From the NCBI GenBank assembly GCA_010279815.1, contig QEOQ01000214.1, forward strand, positions 1,416,784 to 1,480,783: 64,000 nucleotides of DNA, given 5' to 3'. A program made the position numbers and the translations under genes. The DNA comes from Brachionus plicatilis (taxonomy: Eukaryota > Rotifera > Eurotatoria > Ploima > Brachionidae). Position 1 is the first letter of the stretch; each line of letters begins with the position of its first letter. A model generated the notes under the pieces. The model saw only the letters and a list, made by a program, of their open reading frames with translations. It was not told the origin of the DNA and made no database searches. Positions 31,901 to 44,226 of the stretch are shown here, piece after piece.

Positions 31901-32694
31901 CATGTTCAGAAAATCAGCATTTTTCTCATTAAAAATAAATGCGATTGAAAAAAAATTTTTGCATTTTATAAATATTTCTCTAATGTCATATTTTGAGTCT
32001 AGCATTACTTTGAGTTTTTTGAATTTTTCTGGCGTAAAGCCTTGAAAAAAGCATAAAATTTAAATTTAAAAATAATCTTCCATTTCTTACAAGCCTTAAT
32101 TTCATGAATAGAAGCCAAAGGTATTGAGATAGTGTGTAGAATTTTATGGTGGAACAGCTGGAGTCTTTTGTCAACACAAAAAAGTGAGTTTTCTTTGATC
32201 ACCTGGTCAACCAGAGGCACAAACACAAGTCTATAGTTGGTTAATATGAGTCTTCCGTCCATGTAAACACTCTTGTTCCTAATATCCTTGCTCTGAGGTG
32301 AACCATTGAGAAAAGTATTTTCTGATTTTAGACACAGCACGTTATTTATCTCGGACATGAGTTTTTCGTCCAAATTTTCCACTGGTTCCAAGTCAGGATC
32401 AGCTAGATTGGGCAAGTTTGAGGAGGAGGGAATGTTTGGGAAATAGAATTGGCTCTTTCCGGCAGGATCTGGCTCACTTCTAAATGTCTGGACCGGACTG
32501 GCTCGTTCGTTGTCTTCGTCCAAAAGAGACGAGTCATAGCTTTGGATGTCTTGGTTCTTTGCTGTCTCTTGGGTCAAGCTTAGCTCGGTCATGTATTCGT
32601 CAAGCTCGTCGAAATTTGAGTTTTTGTTCGAATCGGTCTCGATAAATTCAAAATCGTCACCAATTTCGGCATTTTTTGCCGTATTTGAACTCAT
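28972..32694 (-). CDS. Inactive myotubularin-related protein, MTMR10/12 type
   Basis: Pseudophosphatase of the myotubularin family; vertebrate MTMR12 binds and stabilises active myotubularins that act on PI3P and PI(3,5)P2. Exons in transcript order: 32694-32091, 32040-31680, 31630-31354, 31301-31210, 30146-29974 and 29915-28972, all phases joining, 816 residues. An acidic, disordered N-terminus precedes a GRAM/PH-type domain (YMDGRLILTNYRLVFVPL). The exon 3-4 join creates GFPIWSYTDINSG, the counterpart of the family PVWSW..NG motif. The active-site loop, near residue 555, reads SHMDMSCVLTS instead of HCSDGWDRT, so the catalytic Cys-X5-Arg is gone. Then come RTISGLENLVQKDWFLAGH, FEFNEFYL and a C-terminal FWSRCYLRWVERYHAY block. 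The 1.06-kb intron 30147-31209 has a repeat-like GC-richer patch at 30635-30710. Confidence 0.92.
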
Positions 32695-35198
32695 ATCCGC
32701 AAATATTTAAAAAATTCTAAATTTTTGTTTGAAATAAATAAAAATTTATTAATCATAATTTTTGTCGGCTTGCAAATCATAATTCTAAAAATTAAGGTAA
32801 ATATACTCCTTGTGGTTTTTATCTATTTGATTCAAATTTTATCTTTTGAATATTAAGTGATCCAAAGCTATTTTTTATTTTAATTAAATTTGAATATTTT
32901 TCTTTTAATTTAGTTCCGAATTTGATTAATTTTCAGCAAATTTTATTTATAAATTTTTCAGTTTAATAAATCTCAAATCTTGAAAATTATAATTTTTTTT
33001 GAGCATTAAACAAAATTTAATTATTTAAATTGAAGAAATTGTTTTTATATTTTTTACAGGTTAATAAAAAAAGATTTAATAAAAATTTATTTCATAAATA
33101 TTAAGGTATCTTTTGATATGACATACATATTGTTGTATTTATTGTTTAAACTGTTTTATTTGCGTAAAACAATTTTTAAAATAATTAAATTATTTATATT
33201 GACTAATAACTAGTCCGCTAAAATCTTACTAAAATTTTGTTTTTTTACTTGATTCAAAATTTTATAAATTTTAATTTTATTTAAAATAAGAAAAAATTCC
33301 ATTTCATTTTGTTTCTATTGATTTTTTGTAAATACTATATCAGGTTTTAATGGAAGATTTGTTCAAAAGTAAATTTTAAAATCTGATATTAGAAAAGAAA
33401 TAATTTTAAAAGTTGATTAACAATAAGAGTTTAATTTTGCGTTTTTTGGATAAACTTTATAAAAAAATTACTCAAAAATTTTTAGAAATTTATTTCATTT
33501 TTGAGATGTTTAGAAATTAAAATTTTACAGGTGATCAAAATATGGAGAATTATCAATATTTTATGATTTGTATTATTAAAACAAGAAAAGAGCCTCCCAG
33601 GACGTTTTTTAAAATAGTCAAATAAAGTGTTTTTTATGAATGTGCAAAGGTGGTTTGTTTTAAATATTCTTTATCTTAAAAATTAAAAACATATTTTTGA
33701 ATCTTATTTAAAAAAATTTCAGTCGATTACTGATATGAATAACTTTAAATCATTTCAAAGCCAAATTTTAGTTCAAGAGTATGGCTCCGAGTGTTTTTTA
33801 TTAATAAATTTTAAAGGATCAAGTAAAAATAATAATTTATTTTATTATTTATGTGAACAATTATTAAATTTATATGACCAATTATCAAAAATTTGTTCTA
33901 AATAATAAAAAGAAAAGTTTAATGAAAAAATTAAAAAATTTATTAATGAATCTTTGAAATAATTATAAACAGTTGGAGCATCTGAAAAAATTTTTGAACA
34001 CTTTTCCAACAAATGTTTTTTAGGATTATATTACATTCAGATTTTCACATTTGTTTTACAATTTCCTTTTCAACTTTTTGCTCATGAAATATTAAGTTTA
34101 ATTTTAAAAAAATTTTACTAATTTTATTTTATTTTGTTAAAAAGGTAAATAATTTTTAAAGAAAACTTCAAACTAAAACTTGTTTAATATAACAAAAATA
34201 TACATAGACCATCGTTCAAAAAAATTTTAATCTTTCCAGTTTAAAAACTGTTTTATTTTGAGTATGGAATTTAGAAGAAAAAAATATTGTTTAATTTATT
34301 TTTATTAAATAATTTAAATTAATTTATTATATTAATTAATTAAATGTATTTAATTGAAATGTCATGTTTTATCCAGACATTAATTGGTTTGATACTCGAA
34401 ATTCTTCAATTCTTACAACACTCAATTTCAATTAAATAAACTAAAATTTTGATTAAGTTGGGTTTAATTAAATGCACAGACCCTTACAATTTATTTCTAC
34501 ATTATAAATAATTTGATTTTTTTTAGATTGCCTAAATTGAAATTAGATTACTAAATTCGGCATATTTTTTTTACAATTTTTTTTTAATTCAATTTACAAT
34601 TCGATTTATTTAGGCAACTGATTGTAGAAAAAAAATTAGATTAAGAAATTCGATTTGTAAAAAATAATCCCCCAGCCGACCAACTAAAAAATACTCAATA
34701 GATCGACTAAAATTAAGAGAACCAATATTGGCTTGGATGGTAAAAGCAGTCACCTTGTACACTGAAAATTAGACGCGAATCTTGGACTTAAAAGGTGAAT
34801 ACAATTAATTAAAAACAATAAGTTATGCTAAAAAAAAAAAAGAGGCAGACTAAAAGCAAATTGTGACTACACGTTTTAGCAGACGAGGCTTATAGGATAT
34901 ATAAAATTTGCTTTCATGGCCAAGTCGGCTAGTGCCGGGCTAAAAACTGCGTTTTTCAACTCCGACTCTAGACCGACTCGGCTCTGGCCGTTTGGTTCTA
35001 GAGAAAAAAAAAACAAATATACAGTAACTAAAATACAAAAAGCCAAAGTACAAAAAATAATAAAGAAAATAAAAAATAAAATTAAACAGAATATACGGAA
35101 AGAAATGAATAAACAAGTAAAATTTAAGTTCATTTCACATTCACAGCATACAAGGATTCTTTTTCTTTTTTTTTTTTATTTTACAGTCCGGCACCTAA
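32695..35198. other. Intergenic region with little structure
   Basis: Mostly A/T-rich. It contains the short frame at 33735 (listed separately). A less AT-rich patch at 34660-35000 includes an open + strand frame beginning MAKSASAGLKTAFF, which most likely belongs to the 3' region of the ankyrin gene and is not called as a gene. Confidence 0.5.
33735..33905 (+). pseudogene. Short coding-like frame, possible relic
   Basis: ATG-initiated frame of 56 codons (contains LVQEYGSECFLLINF and LCEQLLNLYDQLSKI). The same frame keeps protein-like composition for another 100 bases after two stops. That pattern suggests a decayed gene. Family not recognised. Confidence 0.25.
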
Positions 35199-35796
35199 TC
35201 ACGATCGCATTTTCACAAGCATGTACGATATTGTGTTCAAATCATCGGGCTGGATGAAGTCGATGGCTTGGTGTCCGTCTGAGGTCACAAAATTGGCGTT
35301 TGCGCCACAATCGAGCAAATATCTTTAGAGAAAAAAAAAATTTTTTAATTAGATTTTTTTTAGTTTATTTTTTTTTTTAAATTAGAAGCTGAATAAATAA
35401 AAATTAAAAAAAAATTTTTTTTACTTTATAACTTTAGAGTGTCCCATAAGACATGCTAGATGCAAGAATGAATAATTTTGCTCTTTGTCATAGATGAAGT
35501 TGACATCGAGACCATAGTCCAACATTTGTTTTACCATTCCAAGATTACCACTGGTGATTGCTTTAAGAAGTTCGGCTAAATAGGAAAATTAGTGGGCGGC
35601 TATAATAGGAAAATGTGGGTTTACAGTAAGCAGGCGATAATTGTTCGTCATCGTCGCTGAAGCTAGTCTGTGAAGAGCTTCGTGTGGAATATGCCAAGCT
35701 TAGACTACTTCCGGTTGAAGTAGAGTCTTCCAAATTAAAGTCTTTCACTGAATCGGAATTTTTGTTTACGGATAAACTAGTCATTATTTGAGCCAT
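35199..35796 (-). CDS. Small ankyrin-repeat protein
   Basis: Exons in transcript order: 35796-35625, 35575-35425 and 35322-35199, phases joining, 148 residues. The first 57 residues are Ser/Thr- and Asp-rich and probably disordered. The rest is about two and a half ankyrin repeats: ELLKAITSGNLGMVKQMLDY, then YSFLHLACLMGHSKVIKYLL and DCGANANF..DGHQAIDFI. Ankyrin repeats bind protein partners; no enzymatic motif is present, so the role is unknown. The ATG at 35796 is the first proper start in frame (an upstream TTG is in frame but unlikely). Donor AA|GT at 35425-35424 and the one-base phase of exon 3 support the join. Confidence 0.82.
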
Positions 35797-37871
35797 GTTG
35801 ATCAACTTCTTAAAGCAACTTTTCTAAATTTTAAAAAACAATTAAATTGCGTTTAAAATTTTTAAATTTGCATGGTATAAAATTAATTTTTGAGCGCGTC
35901 TTATGTAATTGTAAATGTATGTGTGTTTGTGTGTGAAGCAAAAAAGCATCTAGAAAATTTAGAATTCCTTTTTAGTTGGATTTGAGAATGAATGGTTCTT
36001 TCGGGCTTTGGATGAAAAGGTTGTACGTAGACTAACAGATTGTTTTACCTTGACTTGGAGAAATGTATTAAATTGAATTAAATTTTGAAAAGGCGCATAG
36101 CGCCACTTTTTTCTATAGAACTCTGAATGATCTAAACGTGTTTTTAAAATATTTTATTTATTTAAGGAGTTTTCAATGCATGCATTTAATTAAAGAAAAA
36201 AATTTAAGCCAAAGATCAATTCGATTTAATTTTTTATATCTTGAATTTTTTAACATCCTTAACAAATTTGTAAATGTTGTCAAACAAAAAAGATATTAAG
36301 AATTTTATTGTTTTTTTATTTAAAATTTAGTTAATTTTTTTAAAGTAAAAATTGAAAATTTAACATGAGATTTATATTTTTTATTAGGAAAAATTAATCT
36401 AACATTTGATGTTGTTTCTCCAGTGTATTTTTTTGAAGTTTTTGTCGCATATTTTTTTTATTTTTTTATTTTTTTAGAATCAAGTTGCTTTTAAATTTTT
36501 GATTTTTTTTTAGAAATGTTAAATAATTTATTACAAAAATTCATTTAATTTTTTTTTAAATTACCAGAAAATTGTACAAGTCATAATCACAAATTTAAAT
36601 TTGATTTTAGTATACACTATGAAATTTTTTAAATTTTTATTTCTTAATTGTATCACCTAAGTGTAGCTTCTACATGTACTTTGCAAATTATTTAATATAC
36701 AATTGAGGTGAAAAGCCCTGGGTTCTTTAGCTTTGGCTTATTCTTTAAGTTTTGAAATTGATTTTCAGTACTGTTTTGACAATTTGTGGATTTTACGTAA
36801 ATTTACGTTCGTAAAAATTACGTAATTTTACGAAATTTTTCGATATTTTACGTAAATTTTCGTAAATTTACCTAAATTTACTTTGACCAAAAAATGGCAA
36901 GTCTGTCAAAAGCTCAGACATTTGTTCAAAATTATTTTGCCATTTTTTGGTCAAAGTAAATTTAGGTAAATTTACGAAAATTTACGTAAAATATCGAAAA
37001 ATTTCGTAATTTTACGAACGTAAATTTGCGTAAATTTTTATTAATTCACCTTATTTTACGTAAATCCACGTATCAAATCAGTACTGTATATTTTTCAAAA
37101 AATTAGATAAAAATTGACTCTCTATTAACAAAAAAATAAATTTTTATCTAGATGATGCAACAATATTCCAGCTTAATATATCTTCAGTAAAATAATTTTG
37201 AGAAATTTTTCAAAAGCTTTATTTAGGTGATCAGTAAGTGTATTAACTGGAGCAATTTAAAGAATAAATTGTTCGTCATTGTTTGTATAATGTCATTTGG
37301 ACATATTCAATGTTTAAATAAATATAAATAAATAAGAATACAAAAAAATTAGAATTTCACATTATCATTAAGAAAATTTACGACTCGTAAAATTTAATTT
37401 TTTAAAGGAATCGCGTCTTGCCTTAAATTAGGGAACCTCCTACCCTTATAAGATTTTTATTTCCCAATTTTTTGTGTATTTGTTTAAATATTTTAAAAAA
37501 AATTAAATGATCTAGATCTAGATTTTTTTGTTTGAATGAAAATCAAATTTTTGATTGCCAAAAGACTTTTCCAAAAATTTAATAGAAATAAATATTTATG
37601 TGGCTCATATAGTAAAATTTTTATATTTATAAAGCTTTATATAGCTTTGGTAAATTTTTCATCCTAAAACTGTATTAAGCTGATACATTTTACACAACAA
37701 AATTTCAAAATAAAAAATACAAAAATTTACAATTTATTTAATTAAGTATGGTATTAATAAAAAATTAATTTTTGAATGGCGAATGGTCAACCAGTGAATT
37801 GAATATCTAAACAAAAAATGAAACCGGTTAAACTAAACAAATCAAAGCTACATTTAACTACTACTATAAAT
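35797..37871. other. Intergenic region; upstream part may hold the ankyrin-gene promoter
   Basis: 35880-36070 is less AT-rich and contains a TGTGTGTTTGTGTGTG run, consistent with 5' flanking sequence of the ankyrin gene. The remainder is A/T-rich and includes one foldback element at 36766. Confidence 0.5.
36766..37086. mobile_element. Foldback element rich in ACGTAAA, termini CAGTACTG
   Basis: About 320 bp of near-perfect inverted repeat. The left arm TTTACGTTCGTAAAAATTACG is mirrored on the right, and the arms meet around AAAAAATGGCAAGTCTGTCA. Both ends carry CAGTACTG, itself palindromic, so it may be either the terminal repeat or part of the duplication. The left flank TTGATTTT and right flank TATATTTT agree at 6 of 8 positions. 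Confidence 0.7.
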
Positions 37872-40800
37872 TTAACTATTAATTTTAGTGAATTGAGTGC
37901 TCAGGGGTTTTAAAGGGGTAAAGCTAAGTTTAGCCAAATGTTTGCCACTATTAAATTCATGCAAACCATCGGCAATTGAATTCAGTCTAAAGTTAACATT
38001 TTCAGTAAGTTCCGGGTCTTTAAGATTGATTTTAAGTGACTCGTAAGATGAGTTAGTTTTAAAGACATTTAAATTTTTTAAAATTTGTGAATCGGGCTCA
38101 AAATTATGTGAATATTTACTACTACTTAAATTACCAATATTCGCGCCATTATTACTGCTAATCAACTTCTTGTACTTCTTTTCTAATAGCTTTAAATTTG
38201 AATCTTTTGAATTAGAATTCAATTTGGAATCAGCATTAAACGATGTTTGTTTTCTTTTATCAAGGTTTACTTTTTTGTTGGATTTTTTTTTCAAAAGATC
38301 ATTAAAGTCTTGGTTTTTTTCATTGTCAAACCGATTTGTCAAATTGCCCAGTATTTCATCATAATTTTTTTCGTTTAGATTTTCGTACAATTTGCCATTT
38401 GTTTTGAACGACCTGGCTGGTCTGAGACGCACCGTGAATATTTCTTCAGGGTCGACTATTTTATGGTCCTTGTAGACCGGAGATTTGGGCTCGAGATCAG
38501 TCACTTGAGTTGATCTACGGCTGATTCCGACTATTTCAACAGGGGTTTTTGTGCGGGTCACTTCAATAGGCTTGATTGTGTTTTGTCTTCTCGGACTACG
38601 GTTCAGAGTTTCTTTGTATTCCTTGCTGTCAATAATTGGCTTCTTTGTCTTTGGCTTAAATTTTTCCTCATCCACAAGTTTTTTAACTATTAGTTTGCGT
38701 TCGGGTCTGGTAGAGCTTGGCTTTTTTATTGAAAAAATTTATTTTTTATCTTGATTTTTAACATTTAAAATAAAGTACTTGTTCAACTTTGGTTTCTGAT
38801 ACTGATGGCTCTATTATGCGTATATTTTGTTTTTTTACTTGGTCGTTCCATGACAATATTGAGTTTCGAGGAATTGGTATTTGCGAAAATAAATGTGTAT
38901 GATCTCTGATAAATATTTTTAATTAAATAAAAATTGATTAATTTTTTTTTTAAGAATTTACAGTTAAATTATAAAATGAAATAATTTTAAATTTTTTTAA
39001 CATCCTTTACAAATTTGTACATGCTGTCAAACAAAGATATTCAGAATTTTATTGTTAGTGTTTAAAATTAAGTAAATTTTTTCAAATTAGCAGAAGTTTT
39101 TTAATTTTTTTTAAGAAAAACTTAAAAAATTTTCTAATAAGGTATTTATAGTTAAAAAATTTAAAAATTTTTTCAGACTTTAGATATGAAAACCATAAAA
39201 AATTATTTAACTTTTTTCTAAATATTTCTCATATAAGCCTTTTAATTAAATGTTCAATTTTTTAATCAAAACTTTGATTGTTTAACTTAAAGATACAATA
39301 AAAAAATTGGGCAATTTAATTCTTTTTTATTTTTTAATTTTTTGTCATAAGTCAGGTTTTTGAGTAGAAAAAATTTCACTTAGTTTATAACTTCTTATAA
39401 AATAATGAAAAAAAAACAAAGCCTGAATAATTTAATTTTGTTATTTTTTTTTATTTAACAAGTGTATCCTGTTAACCTATTTTAGACAATTTGTTCGAAT
39501 GCAAGTCTTTGAAAAATTTGTTTATTTGTCCTAATTCATAATTCAGCATTTTTTCGGATCCTCTCTTTAAACACCAAAAAATTAATAGCATAAGGTTTTA
39601 GCAGGTTTGTCCAGAAATTTTTTGTTAAATAACTTCCAATTAATTAAATCTAGAAATAAGTCTTCCAGGGCCCAAATATCTTACAACACTATTCTAATTA
39701 CTTATTAATTTAATTTAAATATAAACTTTAATAATACATGTTTTTATTAGATTTGATTTTTTGAATGTATTAACAATTATATTGATAATTTTTAATTTTT
39801 TAATGAATAAAAAATAATAATTTATTATCAGTTAACAAGCAATTTAAATCGAGAAAACTTCTTAAAATATAATTTTTAAAATAGATTTTGAAAATACTAT
39901 TTTGGTAAATAATTATCGATTTTCAAAATATTTTAATCTTTTTTTCTTATTTCCAGTAATTTGACGATAATAAAAATAAAAATAGAAAATTTCTCAAATA
40001 TAAGGTAATTAAAATCAAGAAAGATTAAATTTAAAAAAAATAAAAATAAACTAAAATTATATTGACAGCAATATTATGTTTTTATATTCAATTCTTTCTG
40101 GTATTTTTGTCTAAACTGGACTTAAAAATGGCAGTTAATAGAAATAATCAATTCTGAAGTTAAATATTTGGTGAGCTAAATTCTAGTGTGATTATAATTG
40201 CTAACTTTTAATTTTGGCATTTGTTTTTTTAATCAATAATCTGTCATTGATTAATTTTTCTGGAATTAAATTTATAGCAATAAAATATTTTGGAAATAGA
40301 CTACAATAAATCGTACTTTTTCTATTATTTTTAAGCCTTCAAAAAAATATTATATCCTTCCTTTGCATGAAAACTAAAAAAAATTAAATTAATTGTGTTC
40401 TAAGTCAATTGTTTACTTAATGAAAAAAGTTTTGAATTCTGATATTTTTCCGATAAATTATTTTAACTTTTAAATTTTCTAGTAAAATCAATTTAAAAAT
40501 TAATAGGTTTGTCCTAGAAAAAATTAAATTTTTTTTTAAACTGACACATTCTTTGAATCAATTATTTATTTATTGATTTTTGTAATAAATTATTAATAAA
40601 GACAATTTCTTACTTATTATTTTGCTGATGATGAATAATAAAAGAACTGGGATCATTTGAATCATCCAAAGTGCTATCTTTCTGTACAGGCTGACCATTT
40701 CTACAAATTCTCATCTGTTCACCATTAACTAATTTCTGGGAAATCACAGATCCGACATCCCCACTTACTTTGTAGCTCTCGGTTTCACTCTCTTTATCAA

Positions 40801-42135
40801 AATCAGCTGTGAAAGTATCGATCAAACTAGTTTTGTTATTGCGTTGATTAGACGAGATGTTTATGTTTATCCATTGATGGTCGGGTTTGTACATTTGGTC
40901 ATTGATGACGTTCATTGGGGCACCCTTATGAAGTGACTTGAACAGAAAAAGAATAAATTTAGGTCCACAATTGGTCTAAACCAGAGTTGTTTAAAAGTCC
41001 CAAAAAAAGTACAAGTCATTAAAAAAAAAGTCCAAAAAAACCAGGGCTTTTTTTTTTCTAAGTTTTTTTTTAAAGTCAGGACTTGGACTTTTTTTAAAAT
41101 TTGCTAGATCAGGCTTAATATCAAAAAATTAATATACTCTTAGGTTGTCTAATGCAATAGATTTGCCATATATCAGAATTTTCTTGCAATTTTAGCATAA
41201 ATTTCTTCTTCAGTATTCAAAATTTTAAAGTCCGGACTTGGACTTGTGACTTTTAAACAACTCTGGTCTAAACTTACCTTGGCATTTAACTCCAGTTTCC
41301 AGTGATCATGTAATTTTTCACGTATATTTTTTTTCTGATGAACATAAGCCTTTAGTTCTCTGTCAACAGGACTTTTTTGGAAAGTCTCGCCTCGATCCAT
41401 GCTTGTTGAGCTGTCTTAAAAAATTTCAATATAATTTTTTTCGCTATTAAATAGACTAATTATGGTGTTGATTCCATTTGGCTTAATTAAATAAGAGCAA
41501 ATTATTGCTGAAGAGTACCAATTTAGTTGGCAACTAGTTTATTATTTCAAGTCAGAAATTCTCTCTCTCTCTCGTTGCTTAAGTAAATAATATTAATTGA
41601 GCTTTTTGTGAAACTGTCAAAAATGCTTTTAAACAATTTGTTTAGAGAATAAAAAAAATTTATATAAAAATTATTGTTTTTATGTTTAGTTCAGTTTAAT
41701 TTTGGTAATTACTTTTTTATGTTTTTTTAAATGTTTAAAAATTGCTTTAAGCTTTTTTACCTGAGCTTGGATTATTCGATTTGACACTAGCTGAATTCTG
41801 GATTTTAAAATGACTATTAATGTTTACATGGGCAACTGATTTAGCTATAAATTTTTTAATTTTAGCCTGGGAATGATAGTTCTGTTCAAAATTTGCAGAC
41901 CTGAAAAAAAAATATTCTGAAAAGAGAACCATTTTTTTAGTTTTAAGACTAACTTGGTGCGTGGGAGCAAGTTTGATCTTTTTACACCCAAAATTCCTTG
42001 GTCCGATTTGCTTTCATTTAATTGCAAATCATCGAAAGTAAAGGTGTTGGTACGAGCCAGGTCCAGTAGTGTTTTTTCATTATAATATTTGTTCTTAGCC
42101 AATGTTGAAGCACTTTTTGAATTTCTCATTTTCAT
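37872..42135 (-). CDS. Unrecognised six-exon protein, 585 residues
   Basis: Exons in transcript order: 42135-41954, 41900-41761, 41414-41278, 40936-40614, 38905-38779 and 38720-37872. Every junction has GT-AG signals and matching phase (2, 1, 0, 2, 0), which is the main evidence for one gene. The start MKMRNSKSASTLAKNK is the first ATG in frame. The product is polar, basic and low in hydrophobics, with no transmembrane segment or signal peptide. Notable pieces are KNIREKLHDHWKLELNAK, a RSPRRQNTIKPIEVTRTKTP stretch with likely phosphorylation sites, and a conserved-looking EEIFTVRLRPARSF. The last third is Asn/Lys/Ser-rich. Such a profile suits a cytoskeletal or disordered scaffold protein, but I cannot name a family. 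Intron 3 contains a hAT MITE that starts nine bases after the donor. Confidence 0.75.
40982..41265. mobile_element. hAT-like MITE inside an intron of the 585-residue gene
   Basis: 284 bp, termini CAGAGTTGTTTAAAAGTC and GACTTTTAAACAACTCTG, exact 8-bp duplication GTCTAAAC (40974-40981 and 41266-41273). The interior, with TTGCTAGATCAGGCTTAATA and CTTGCAATTTTAGCATAAAT, matches in inverted orientation the element at 54140-54404. It sits directly beside the donor of exon 3, leaving the first bases of the intron intact. Confidence 0.88.
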
Positions 42136-44127
42136 TTTATTTTATTTTCAAAATTTAAAAAATGTTTTTTCAAAATTGTCAGCTTTTTTTTAAGATTTGA
42201 GCAAACACCTGAGGGTACTTGATTGGAATAAATTAATTTGCGGTGATTGAATGGGTAAATAGAATCAAAAATAAATTTTTTTTCAAATGTGATTTTTAAG
42301 GCTTTATCTTCAAAGAATCATGTCAGTAAATTAAATTTTTTTTATTTCTTTAGGGTTTTTTTTTCTATTTTTTAGAGATAAGTTTTTATTTTTTTGCAAG
42401 GCTCTTTTTATTTTTTTAGTTAGAGTTTTATTTATTTACTTTTGAGTTATTATTTAATTAAAAAATTATTAGTCGTTGTCAAAGTAACCAGATTTGGAAT
42501 GATTTAAGATTGAATTGTTTCTATGTGAAATCAAACTTTATCTTATTTATTATGCTTAATTGAATTTTTTAAAATGTGAAAACAATTTTGTCTAGCAAAC
42601 ATGGTCAATAAGATATCGCTATCACCTAATGCTTATTTTTTTGATAATATTTTTCCAAAAGAAATAATATTTAAATAAAATTTTAATTTCTTGTTTGCTT
42701 TTTAATTTTACCAACATGAGCTTGCTAATATTAAAAAATTTTATACTGCTTGGATTTTGAAAAAATCTGATTAAAATTTAGATTAAAAAATTATAAATCG
42801 ATGACCCATTTTTGAAACTTTGTTCTTAGAAGTTTAAATTTTCAAAAATTTTTATTTAAATTAAAGTTTAAAAGCATTGTATATATTTTTGTCAAAAGCA
42901 AAAGGGTTTGATAATTAATTTGCATTCAAAAGCCGAATTTTTGATTTTTAAGTTGAATTTTGCGAAGTTTTCAGACTAGATCTTGTGTAAACAAAAATCA
43001 TTCTACTCAGATATTTATTGAAAAAATTAACAAAATTAAAAATTCTTTCCTAAAAATTTGAATTATTATTTTTCATTTTATTTTCAAAATTAAAAATATC
43101 TACTGCTTGAAATTTTTCAATTTTAATTAAAAATAAATCTGATTAAATTTGGTTTCTCTTTATGGGTTGTTCAAATCAAATCCTTATTTAGTTTAATCTT
43201 TCGGAATAAAAATTCAATTAGAAAATTTTATAGCACAAAAATTTAAACTTTAGGTTCAAAAAAAAAATATATCAACAAGTTATGCAAGAAAAAGTTAATG
43301 AAAAACTCAAAAATATTTTGAATTAAACTACGGTGACGAACTTATTAGATAAACTGTTATAAATGATTAAATTTAATAGAGTAATTTTCAATTTTTATTG
43401 ATTAAAATAAATCCATTTATAAAAGTACTTAATTTACAGAAATAAAAAAATTTGAATCAGAATTTTATTTCTTATATCAAAGACATTCTTTTATTAAAAT
43501 TTTTGAAAATTTTAATTTAAAAGAAATGTCAAGTGTCAATCATTAAAATGAAAAGATAGCATGAACAGTTCTTTTTACTCAATTAAGCTCACTGGAGTCT
43601 TACTAAAATCTTTAAATTGATCTTTTTTTTTGCTAAAAAAGGAGAAAAAAAAGTTAAAAAAATATAGCTTTTTTTGTTCAAATTTATTTATTTAGAAAAA
43701 AAATTTTAAATTTCTTTAGGTTATTATTTAACAATAAAACTGTATTTTTGTTTTGACTTTCTTTGGCAAAATTGGCCGGCAGCAGTCAAAAGCTGTCAAC
43801 GAGTTTGTCGGATAATGAGCCCACATTTTTTAAATTAAAGTTAATAGGTCCTGAGCAATAAATTTGTAATAAAAACAAAAAGTGACAGCTAAAATTCACA
43901 ATAAAATGATGGAAAATTATAAAACAAACAAAACCTAGATTAAAATTTGGCTTGAAAGAATAAAATTTTTGAAATTTTTTCTTGGCTTGAAACTTTGCGT
44001 GCATTTCTATTCACAAAAAACAGTTTGAAATCGAAACAGAAAGTGAACAATATTTGCCGAGGTGCCTTATAATTAAATTAATTGACCTCTATTTGCCTAA
44101 CCCAGATACCCAACCAGACAAATCGAT
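42136..44127. other. Intergenic A/T-rich sequence
   Basis: No supported gene. 43760-43850 is less AT-rich (GGCCGGCAGCAGTCAAAAGC) but is interrupted by stops in every frame; it may be regulatory. Confidence 0.5.
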
Positions 44128-44135
44128 TATAAAAG
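44128..44135 (+). promoter_or_regulatory. Candidate TATA box (TATAAAAG)
   Basis: A textbook TATAAAAG lies in a patch (44040-44280) noticeably less AT-rich than its surroundings, about 100 bp before the first ATG of the candidate gene at 44227. In such an AT-rich genome a TATA string alone is weak; the local composition shift adds weight. Confidence 0.4.
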
Positions 44136-44226
44136 CTCGATTCCATTCATCGCTTGGCTCAAACATTTGAAAACATTCATGACAACACCTGTCCACAGCA
44201 TCCGCGTTAGATAACCATTTAGCTTA

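Noticed and set aside
34916..35257. 113-codon open frame on the + strand
   Set aside because: It overlaps the last exon of the ankyrin gene on the other strand and is lysine-rich from A-runs; no supporting signals.
43786..44004. 72-codon open frame on the - strand
   Set aside because: Hydrophobic composition derives from an A/T-rich background; no splice or promoter evidence.
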